From NCBI GenBank assembly GCA_021785235.1, contig JAJYGB010000246.1, positions 1 to 6,288 on the forward strand: DNA of 6,288 nucleotides, read 5' to 3'. Every line of letters begins with the position of its first letter. The first letter of the stretch is position 1. The notes beneath the pieces are model-generated. The model was not told the origin of the DNA. It made no database searches and worked only from the letters and a program-made list of their open reading frames with translations. Shown one piece after another: positions 1 through 5,614 of this stretch. Made by a program: the position numbers and the translations under genes. This DNA is from Bacteroidota bacterium. GTDB lineage: Bacteria > Bacteroidota > Kryptoniia > Kryptoniales > JAKASW01.

Positions 1-1
1 C

Positions 2-844
2 GGATTCTTCGAGGCCGAAAATGATCCGCAAGCTGTATCCGCATTGTTCCGACATGCCGGGCAATATTGCAAAGTCATGGGAGCGACCGTCCTGGAGGGA
101 CCGTACAACCCCAACCATTACTCCGATTTAGGGCTGCAGACAGAAGCATTTGACAAACCGCCGGCGTTTTTCCAGACGCACAACCCGCCTTATTACGAAT
201 CGCTGTTGGCGAGTGCGGGTTTCACGAGATCCTTTGAGATTCACACAAGAAAAAACACCGGCATCAAACAATTCGTCGAACGCAATTTCGGCGGGACTTT
301 CTCATCGGCGTCCGAGTCCGGCTTCCGTGCCCGGCAACTGAACTTGAACAATCTGGGCGAAGAGCTGGAAAGAGTGCGGGACGTTTACAACGACGCGTTC
401 GCGTCCAACTGGCGGTTCCTGCCGGTGAGCGCAGAAGAATATGCTTTCTCCGCGAAATACATCAAGTACGTCACCTCCCCTGAGCTGAACATAATCGTCG
501 AGAAAGACGGAATTCCTCACGGTGTTCTGCAGTGCGTCTACGACATCAACCCATTAATGATGTCACTGCGCGGGGTGCCGATGCCGTTGTTCTACTTGAA
601 TTTCATGAGAAAACGGAAAAAGAGCAGGAACCTAATCATCTACGCCGGGGGAGTCAGGAAGTCGGCGCGTCATTCGGAAGTGACCAGGCTTCTCTTCGAT
701 GCGCTTTGCAGAATCTCGCTCGGCTTCGATTCACTTGAAACGACATGGATGTATGACGATAACTCGCCTGCGGTCCGAATTGCGGAGGCGCTCGGGCTTA
801 TTCGTGACAGAACCTTCTGGATTCTCAGCAAGCGGCTCGAATAA
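2..844 (+). CDS. GNAT-fold N-acyltransferase, YghO-like (5' end outside the window)
   Basis: The reading frame is open from the first complete codon at position 2, so the true start lies upstream; the TTG at 44 is only an internal codon. The visible 280 residues show the pattern of YghO-type acyl-CoA N-acyltransferases: a 'GATVLEGPYNPNHYSDLGL' block matching the family's RGP-x-NPS-x-x-DE-x-GLL, then 'FDKPPAFFQTHNPPYYESLL' matching its FD-PP-x-x-x-x-x-YNPPYY-x-x-LL. A second half follows with 'VYNDAFASNW', a GNAT core near 'GGVRKSARHSEVTRLLF', and the C-terminal 'DDNSPAVRIAEALGL' helix-strand unit. The predicted role is cytoplasmic transfer of an acyl group from acyl-CoA to an unknown amine. 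The acyl-CoA pyrophosphate loop, usually R-x-x-G-x-G/A, is degenerate here, so activity is uncertain. The gene ends 94 bp before the decarboxylase gene, with no obvious terminator, and may be cotranscribed or separate. The family assignment is from recognised motifs; the substrate is unknown. Confidence 0.8.
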   Translation, partial: GFFEAENDPQAVSALFRHAGQYCKVMGATVLEGPYNPNHYSDLGLQTEAFDKPPAFFQTHNPPYYESLLASAGFTRSFEIHTRKNTGIKQFVERNFGGTFSSASESGFRARQLNLNNLGEELERVRDVYNDAFASNWRFLPVSAEEYAFSAKYIKYVTSPELNIIVEKDGIPHGVLQCVYDINPLMMSLRGVPMPLFYLNFMRKRKKSRNLIIYAGGVRKSARHSEVTRLLFDALCRISLGFDSLETTWMYDDNSPAVRIAEALGLIRDRTFWILSKRLE

Positions 845-878
845 GACAATAAACATTTTACAATATTCCTGAAAATCT

Positions 879-912
879 TTGACAGGATGGGTGCGGGTAA
901 TCCCAATATTAT
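879..912 (+). promoter_or_regulatory. Weak candidate promoter for the decarboxylase operon
   Basis: TTGACA at 879-884 is a perfect sigma-70-type -35 hexamer. TATTAT at 907-912 matches the -10 consensus at 5 of 6 positions. The 22-bp spacer is longer than the usual 16-18 bp. A Bacteroidota-type TTTG / TAnnTTTG pair does not fit cleanly either. The call rests mainly on position: this is the only noncoding gap before the gene run. A 7-bp direct repeat, CAATATT, lies at 861-867 and 904-910. Treat it as a candidate only. Confidence 0.25.
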
Positions 913-924
913 GTCACCACATAA
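909..924 (+). promoter_or_regulatory. Perfect inverted repeat TTATGT-CACC-ACATAA, possible operator
   Basis: Two perfect 6-bp arms (909-914 and 919-924) are separated by 4 bp. The element overlaps the candidate -10 sequence and ends two bases before the Shine-Dalgarno sequence (927-932) of the decarboxylase gene. The size and spacing suit a dimeric transcription factor. As RNA the repeat would form only a weak AU-rich hairpin with no following U-run, so it is not a terminator. No regulator gene is visible in the window. A 6-bp repeat could arise by chance, but its placement is suggestive. Confidence 0.35.
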
Positions 925-938
925 CATGAGGAACCATC

Positions 939-2429
939 ATGCAACCGGATCCGTCTGATTACGGCCTTACACTCGACAGGGATGAACGCCTTCTGATGGA
1001 CGGCGCGAAGCTGACAGATGTGGCGAAAGAATTCGGCACGCCGGTGCACGTGGTGAACGGACAACGATTGGTGAGAGATGCGCAAAAGTTTGTCGACGAG
1101 GCAAAGAATTCTTATCCCGGACCCGTCTCTGTGCACTTTGCTTTCAAGTCCAATTCCGTGCCGGGGATAGTGGAGCTGATCCGTGGGGCGGGATTAAAGG
1201 CCGAGGTTATGAGCGAATATGAGTTGACACTCGCGCTCAGACTCGGTTATGAGCCGAAAGAAATCATCGTCAACGGCCCGTGCAAAACTCGCGAGTTCCT
1301 GGCGCGATGTGTTCAATCCGCCGTCAGGTTCATCATTGTCGACTCTGCAGAAGAGCTCATACGAATAGACGGAATCAGCAGAGAAATCAGAAAGAGGACA
1401 AATATCCTTCTGCGCGTGAATCCAGGTTTCAGGCCTGGAAGAATAAATCGCGGCTCCATCGCGGCAAGCAGAAAAACCAGCCCGTTCGGCGTGGACCTTG
1501 TCGGCGGAGAAGTTGAAGAGGCATTGGACTTGGTAGCGGACTTCAGATATGTCGACTTCCACGGCTTCCACATCCATATCGGGACAGGAATAAGGAGAAG
1601 CGGCGACCACGCGCGCGCGCTGAGTTGCCTGTCATACCTTCACGGGTTGGCCCGGAGAAAAGGGTTTGAGTTGAAAGTCCTGGATATCGGCGGGGGCTTT
1701 CCTTCGCCCACCTCGCGCGAGATGACCGACTCCGAAATGTTGCTGTATCAATCCTTCGGAATCCTTCCGCGTTTCGGGAAGTCGAGCGGTCCGCTGACTG
1801 AATATTTCAGGAAAATTGCCGAGGCAGTCAGGATCGGCATCGGAGCCGGCGTAATTCCGGAGTTGATTTTCGAGCCCGGCAGGTCGATCACGAGCCAGAA
1901 CCAGGTCCTCCTCCTGCGGGTCCACTACGTGAAGCACAGAGCGGGCAAACGAACATGGCTCATCACTGACGGCGGACTCGGGACGGTCACGATGCCGACG
2001 TTCTACGAATATCATGAGATATTTCCTTGCAGCGGCGCGACGCGTCAGCGAAAACAGCTTGTGAACATAATAGGACCGGCGTGTTTCTCGGGCGACGTCG
2101 TCTATAAAAACAAACGGATGCCGGATATCATGCCCGGTGAAGTGCTTGCGGTAATGGACAGCGGCGCCTACTTCACCGCGCTTGAATCGTCGTTCGGATT
2201 CTACAGACCTGCGATAGTTGCCATAGACGGCGGGAGGACAAGACTCCTCCGCAGAAGCGAGACATTCGACGACTCAGTATCGAGAGATTTCATGGAAAGA
2301 AATGACTACAAGGGAGGTAATGGAAATGAAATTCGCGGTAGTAAAAGACGGAACAGACCGTTTGCGGGATTCAATCGCAGCCGAAGTCATACGCAAATTC
2401 ATCGAAAATGGCGCGGAATTATCGGATGA
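939..2429 (+). CDS. Fold-type III PLP-dependent decarboxylase (DAPDC/ODC family), substrate unknown
   Basis: This is a 496-residue alanine racemase-fold / group IV decarboxylase, expected to remove a carboxyl group from an amino acid or amino-acid derivative in the cytoplasm. Visible motifs in order are: PLP lysine K70 in 'HFAFKSNS'; 'NGPCK' near 110; 'HIHIGTG' (211-217), with H213 expected to stack on PLP; the glycine loop 'DIGGGF' (G251-253); 'EPGR' (312-315) for the PLP phosphate; 'TDGG' (D344); 'GPACFSGD' with active-site C382 and D386; and 'GAY' with Y411. In place of the diaminopimelate decarboxylase RP-x-LY Arg is M352, and the acidic residue normally following the Cys is F383, so lysA should not be assigned. 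The ATG at 939 has TGAGGA (927-932) at 6-nt spacing. The family-like sequence ends near residue 450; the last ~45 residues are Arg-rich and overlap the next gene by 104 bp, so they are probably read-through. It is the first gene of the run with the aldolase and ABC genes. Confidence 0.87.
   Translation: MQPDPSDYGLTLDRDERLLMDGAKLTDVAKEFGTPVHVVNGQRLVRDAQKFVDEAKNSYPGPVSVHFAFKSNSVPGIVELIRGAGLKAEVMSEYELTLALRLGYEPKEIIVNGPCKTREFLARCVQSAVRFIIVDSAEELIRIDGISREIRKRTNILLRVNPGFRPGRINRGSIAASRKTSPFGVDLVGGEVEEALDLVADFRYVDFHGFHIHIGTGIRRSGDHARALSCLSYLHGLARRKGFELKVLDIGGGFPSPTSREMTDSEMLLYQSFGILPRFGKSSGPLTEYFRKIAEAVRIGIGAGVIPELIFEPGRSITSQNQVLLLRVHYVKHRAGKRTWLITDGGLGTVTMPTFYEYHEIFPCSGATRQRKQLVNIIGPACFSGDVVYKNKRMPDIMPGEVLAVMDSGAYFTALESSFGFYRPAIVAIDGGRTRLLRRSETFDDSVSRDFMERNDYKGGNGNEIRGSKRRNRPFAGFNRSRSHTQIHRKWRGIIG
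2311..2317 (+). promoter_or_regulatory. Ribosome binding site AGGGAGG that fixes the aldolase start at 2326
   Basis: In-frame ATG codons lie at 2302, 2320 and 2326. This strong Shine-Dalgarno sequence sits downstream of the first, only 2 nt from the second and 8 nt from the third. The start at 2326 is therefore preferred. The site lies inside the decarboxylase reading frame, which suggests translational coupling of the two genes. Confidence 0.7.
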
Positions 2430-3432
2430 CCTGTCGGAGGTCAGTTTCGTTCTTAACCTTGCAGACGCCGACTGCACAAAGCCCTTCCACCGGAAGTCGA
2501 AGGATATTTTTGTCATCACGATAGCGAGCGCGCCTGATCTCAACGGACAGCTCCGCGCTCTCTGTTACACGACTCTCATCCGTTCACTCTCCAATCTCTG
2601 CATATGCGCGGTGGCTGCCGACGGATTCCGGCGAGAGGGAACCGGTGGAATACCGGAATGCTACTTCACAACACCCGAAGCCGGCTATTACCATTATGCG
2701 TTCGATCCTGACCGGGTTTACAAAAGCATCCTCCCTATAGCTTCGGCACATTTTGCTTCGGAAAACATAATGACGACAGATCTTCCGGAACAATACCGGC
2801 AATCTTCACCGGTGGTAGATGAGATAAAGAAATACGCGGCGGAGCTGAACAATCTCGGTGTTCTCCCCGCGCCCTTCCCGCTCCGAGAGCTGCTGCCTTC
2901 GGAAGACATGGAACACCTGTACAGACTTTTCGGGATGACCGGCCTGAGTTACGGCAACATGAGCGCCAGAGAAATGATCCCGGAGCTCGGCAGCTACACC
3001 TACTGGATGACGGGCAGAGGCGTGAACAAATCTACCCTGTCAAAAGTGGGAAAAGATATACTTTTGGTGAAGGACTTCGATTTCGAAAGAGGAGCTGCGA
3101 TTGTCTCCGTTCCGCCGGGCTACGACCCGAAAGCCAGAGTTTCGGTGGACGCCGTCGAGCATGCGATGATCTACAAGACTTTTCCGGAGGTGGGCGCAAT
3201 CGTTCATGTCCACGCCTGGATGAAGGATATCGTGTGCACGCGCCAGAATTTTCCATGCGGGACCGTGGAGATAGCAAAGGAAGTCGCAGCGCTACTTTCG
3301 ATGACGGGTACTCCCGCGCGAACGGTTGTCGGCCTCAAGAACCATGGCATAACGGTCACCGGGGAATCTTTGCAGGACATTTTCGGCAGACTTCGTGCCG
3401 GAATCTTGACCGAGGTTCCCGCTTTTGCGTAA
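2326..3432 (+). CDS. Class II aldolase / AraD-FucA-like metalloenzyme with extra N-terminal domain
   Basis: The protein has 368 residues, against about 215-230 for stand-alone FucA or AraD proteins. Residues ~1-165 form an unassigned domain with alternating strands and helices. The aldolase domain follows: 'GLSYGNMSAR' (206-215) matches the substrate-binding GN-x-S-x-R motif. 'YWMTGRGVNKSTL' (from 226) matches the ITPSG loop. 'SVDAVEHAMIY' (273-283) puts D275 at the position of catalytic Glu73 in FucA and Asp76 in AraD. 'HVHAW' gives zinc ligands H294 and H296, and 'KNHG' gives H340. The likely chemistry is a metal-assisted aldol cleavage, epimerisation or decarboxylation of a small hydroxylated, possibly phosphorylated, substrate in the cytoplasm; which one cannot be told. 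The gene overlaps the decarboxylase frame by 104 bp and ends 7 bp before the permease ATG. The C terminus looks complete. The domain call is firm; the specific function is open. Confidence 0.83.
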   Translation: MKFAVVKDGTDRLRDSIAAEVIRKFIENGAELSDDLSEVSFVLNLADADCTKPFHRKSKDIFVITIASAPDLNGQLRALCYTTLIRSLSNLCICAVAADGFRREGTGGIPECYFTTPEAGYYHYAFDPDRVYKSILPIASAHFASENIMTTDLPEQYRQSSPVVDEIKKYAAELNNLGVLPAPFPLRELLPSEDMEHLYRLFGMTGLSYGNMSAREMIPELGSYTYWMTGRGVNKSTLSKVGKDILLVKDFDFERGAAIVSVPPGYDPKARVSVDAVEHAMIYKTFPEVGAIVHVHAWMKDIVCTRQNFPCGTVEIAKEVAALLSMTGTPARTVVGLKNHGITVTGESLQDIFGRLRAGILTEVPAFA

Positions 3433-3439
3433 CTGGCGA

Positions 3440-4555
3440 ATGACTCCGGCAATGAAATATTCAATCATGTCTCTCCGCAAGCAGCCGTTCAGAACGGCAT
3501 TTACGATCGGTGCGGGTGCACTCTGTTCCATGCTCATATTATTTCTGCTTTCGGTCTACAACGGCGTGGAGGTCGGATCGATGAGTTACATAAGACACAA
3601 CAAAGCCGACTTCTGGGTGCTTCAGGAAGGGGCGATGAACATCATGCGCGGTTCATCAATTTTGCTATCGGCGCACGGTGATGCACTTAAACAAATTCCC
3701 GGGGTCTCGCATGTTGCGCCGGTGCTTTTCGTTCTTGCGCAGGCCGAAGCTAACGGCCGGTCATCGACCATATACATTGTTGGTTTCAATCCGCAGGATA
3801 CTCTCGGCGGTCCGCCGCAAATCGTTTCCGGAAGGAACATAGAAAAAGCCGGCGAGATCGTCCTCGACAAATCCTTCGCTCTGAAGGAAGGCATACATGC
3901 CGGGGATGAGGTAACCATTCACAGAGAGACATTGAAAGTAGTCGGCATCTCGGCCGGGACAAATATGTTCGTTATCCAGTATGCCTTCACCACTCTCGAA
4001 CAGGCACGCCTGACACTCGGCTACCCGAACATCGTATCGTGTTATCTGGTCCGCCTTTCGAACCCGCAGGATCGTGTCTCAATCGGAAAGCGCATCCGGG
4101 AAGACGTCCCCGGCATCGAGATTTTCGAACAGGATAAGTTCCTGGATAATAATCTGCGTGAGATGCGGGCGGGCTTTCTTCCGATTCTCCTGATCGTATC
4201 CGCGATTTCAGCGTTCGTTCTCGCGGTCATCTTGACCGCAATTCTGATAATGAACATTTCCGAGAGCCGAAAGGATTTTGCGGTGGTAATGATACTGGGT
4301 TCTCCGCCCTCCTTTCTTCCGAGCCTCATTACAGGTCAGGCAATGCTGCTATCTCTTTCCGGAAGCATAATCTCACTATTTCTCTTCTTCCCCTCAGCGG
4401 CATTTCTGGAGAACGTTTTTCCCGAACTCAGCACGGAGACGGATCTTCTGCACATACTCGCGGTTCTTTCCATCGCCGTGGTAATCGGGATCCTCAGCTC
4501 CCTCATATCCTTCCGGAAGTTGAAGAGGATATATCCTCTGGAGGCATTTGAATGA
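3440..4555 (+). CDS. ABC transporter permease, MacB/FtsX-like (DevC-type, type VII)
   Basis: The 371-residue membrane protein has the MacB/DevC topology. There is one N-terminal transmembrane segment (about 18-40) after a basic 'SLRKQPFRT'. An extracytoplasmic domain of ~200 residues follows. Three C-terminal segments lie at about 246-272, 297-318 and 336-357. The cytoplasmic loop after segment 2, 'NISESRKDFAVVMILGS', matches the coupling loop of FtsX-like permeases, and the 'RIYPLEAFE' end matches their D-P-x-EA-F tail. Such permeases act as homodimers with a separate ATPase, moving or extracting substrates at the outer face of the inner membrane. The stop codon overlaps the ATPase start (ATGA), confirming a pair. 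No MacA/DevB-like membrane-fusion gene is present in the window. The start is uncertain: ATG 3440 and 3452 have poor ribosome sites, while TTG 3425 has GAGG 9 nt upstream and would overlap the aldolase gene by 8 bp. Confidence 0.85.
   Translation: MTPAMKYSIMSLRKQPFRTAFTIGAGALCSMLILFLLSVYNGVEVGSMSYIRHNKADFWVLQEGAMNIMRGSSILLSAHGDALKQIPGVSHVAPVLFVLAQAEANGRSSTIYIVGFNPQDTLGGPPQIVSGRNIEKAGEIVLDKSFALKEGIHAGDEVTIHRETLKVVGISAGTNMFVIQYAFTTLEQARLTLGYPNIVSCYLVRLSNPQDRVSIGKRIREDVPGIEIFEQDKFLDNNLREMRAGFLPILLIVSAISAFVLAVILTAILIMNISESRKDFAVVMILGSPPSFLPSLITGQAMLLSLSGSIISLFLFFPSAAFLENVFPELSTETDLLHILAVLSIAVVIGILSSLISFRKLKRIYPLEAFE
4524..4539 (+). repeat. Perfect 16-bp palindrome AGAGGATATATCCTCT before the ATPase ribosome site
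   Basis: All 16 bases are self-complementary. In mRNA this gives a 6-bp stem (AGAGGA/UCCUCU) with a UAUA loop. It lies in the last codons of the permease gene and abuts the Shine-Dalgarno sequence of the ATPase gene (TGGAGG, 4539-4544, 7 nt before the ATG). It could tune translation or mRNA stability at the permease-ATPase junction, or be a chance product of the coding sequence. Confidence 0.45.
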
Positions 4556-5331
4556 ATCCTTCGGACCAATGTCAATCTGTCATACTCCAAAGTGTGTCCA
4601 AGGCGTACCGCGAAGATGGCGGCACCGTACACGCACTCGACAACGCGTCGGCGGAATTCAGGCGCGGCCGGCTCGCATTAATGCTCGGTCCGAGCGGGAG
4701 CGGCAAGACCACGCTGCTTTCCCTCATCGCTGGATTCACCGAGCCGACTTCCGGAGAAGTCAAGGTCTTCGACACTGAGCTCGCACGCCTCCGGCCGTCA
4801 CAGCTCCAACTTTTCAGGGCAATGAGGATCGGATTCGTTTTCCAGAATTTCCTTCTCCTTGACTGGCTCACCGTCAGGGACAACGTGGCTATTGTCGCTG
4901 AGTTTGCGCGCAGGGACGGCGCGCGTACTTTAGCGAAGGACTCGTTGGAACGTGTCGGAATTCTACATCTCGCCGACCGGTTTCCTTCGAATCTGAGTCA
5001 GGGTGAGAAACAGCGGGTGGCCATCGCCAGGGCTTGTGTGAACAACCCACAGCTTCTTCTCGCAGACGAACCCACCGCATCTCTCGACTCGAAACAGGGT
5101 TTCGAGATCATAAAAATTCTTCGCTCGATAGCAAAGGAAGAAAACAGGTGTGTCATAGCGGCCAGCCATGATTTGAGATTGATCGAGTATGCGGACGACA
5201 TCTTTCGCATCGAAGACGGGGAACTGAAGAGAGAAACCAGGCCGCCGACGGCTGACCATTCTTCTACAAAATGCTTACAAGTCGTTGACAAGAAATCATC
5301 CGCCGCCGCACAAGTTGTGACACGAACATGA
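4552..5331 (+). CDS. ABC transporter ATP-binding protein, LolD/MacB/DevA-type
   Basis: This 259-residue nucleotide-binding subunit is the energy source for the permease encoded just upstream. Motifs are complete: Walker A 'GPSGSGKT' (46-53), Q-loop Q98 in 'FVFQNF', the signature 'LSQGE' (148-152) followed by 'KQRVAIARA', Walker B 'LLLADEP' (168-174) with catalytic E173, D-loop 'SLD', and switch histidine H206 in 'AASHD'. The signature differs from the canonical LSGGQ at two positions (GG to QG, Q to E). The start codon overlaps the permease stop in ATGA and has TGGAGG 7 nt upstream, so the start is secure and translation is probably coupled. About 30 polar residues follow the usual 'IEDGELKRE' end; they are of unknown use. 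The ATPase works as a dimer on the cytoplasmic face. The subfamily is inferred from motif style and its FtsX-like partner; the transported substrate is unknown. Confidence 0.9.
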   Translation: MNPSDQCQSVILQSVSKAYREDGGTVHALDNASAEFRRGRLALMLGPSGSGKTTLLSLIAGFTEPTSGEVKVFDTELARLRPSQLQLFRAMRIGFVFQNFLLLDWLTVRDNVAIVAEFARRDGARTLAKDSLERVGILHLADRFPSNLSQGEKQRVAIARACVNNPQLLLADEPTASLDSKQGFEIIKILRSIAKEENRCVIAASHDLRLIEYADDIFRIEDGELKRETRPPTADHSSTKCLQVVDKKSSAAAQVVTRT

Positions 5332-5561
5332 AGCACGGAATCAGAAATATGCCGGAAACGGCCGATTTGCATGGAATCCCGCTAAAATTGCCGGGTTTCG
5401 ACACGAACGTTGTCCGATACATTCTCCCGGTTGCTCTATTGATTTCCACGGCCTTCTCGACCACGCGTGCACAGTGGTATGTCAACACGACCGCCTGCCG
5501 CGATGCGCCGTTCTCAAGCGGCGAGCCTCTGCAGAATAACCAATCGAGGAGCGAAAGATGA
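5328..5561 (+). CDS. Small putative exported protein, possibly a gene remnant
   Basis: The 77-codon frame starts in an ATGA overlap with the ATPase stop and ends in a second ATGA, although the next gene's better start lies further on. It has a hydrophobic stretch (about 31-43, 'YILPVALLISTAF') followed by 'TTRAQWYVN', which looks like a signal-peptidase site after A48. The predicted mature part is only 29 residues. The 'QWYVNTT...APFSS...LQN' pattern faintly recalls the start of secreted right-handed beta-helix proteins (WYVN-x-x-x-G-x-D...PF-x-TIQ), so this may be the decayed 5' end of such a gene. There is no Shine-Dalgarno sequence before ATG 5328 or ATG 5349, and the leader before the hydrophobic part is long and contains acidic residues. 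It may be a real small exported protein, a pseudogene fragment or a chance ORF. No promoter or terminator is evident between 5332 and 5600. Confidence 0.35.
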   Translation: MKHGIRNMPETADLHGIPLKLPGFDTNVVRYILPVALLISTAFSTTRAQWYVNTTACRDAPFSSGEPLQNNQSRSER

Positions 5562-5602
5562 AATCACCACGAGATCCAAGAGATGACACTTTCCAGTCAC
5601 AA

Positions 5603-5608
5603 AAGGAG
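5603..5608 (+). promoter_or_regulatory. Ribosome binding site AAGGAG that fixes the nucleotidase start at 5615
   Basis: The site lies 6 nt upstream of ATG 5615. The in-frame ATG at 5558 would add 19 polar residues ahead of the signal peptide. The start at 5615 places a basic residue and the hydrophobic core right at the N terminus, as expected for an exported protein. Confidence 0.7.
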
Positions 5609-5614
5609 AAAGAG

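Noticed and set aside
868..886. Possible terminator hairpin CCTG...CAGG after the acyltransferase gene
   Set aside because: The stem is only 4 bp with an 11-nt loop and no T-run follows.
1608..1620. Alternating purine-pyrimidine run CACGCGCGCGCGC, possible Z-DNA
   Set aside because: It lies within the decarboxylase coding frame and is explained by Ala/Arg codons in GC-leaning DNA; there is no regulatory context.
1194..2015. Long minus-strand reading frames opposite the decarboxylase gene (for example 1194-1610 and 1632-2015)
   Set aside because: They show no recognisable motif and lie opposite a strongly supported gene, so they are shadow frames.
2302..2325. Aldolase start at ATG 2302
   Set aside because: The strong ribosome site lies downstream of it at 2311-2317 and serves ATG 2326 at 8-nt spacing.
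939..2429. Annotation of the decarboxylase as lysA (diaminopimelate decarboxylase)
   Set aside because: The family fits, but the RP-x-LY Arg and the acidic residue after the Cys are missing, and the neighbours are not lysine-pathway genes.
5309..5319. Inverted repeat CACAA-G-TTGTG near the end of the ATPase gene
   Set aside because: The arms are 5 bp with a 1-nt centre, too tight for a hairpin, with no T-run, and the sequence is coding.
5558..5614. Nucleotidase start at ATG 5558, in ATGA overlap with the small ORF
   Set aside because: It would put 19 polar residues before the signal peptide, while ATG 5615 has AAGGAG at 6-nt spacing.
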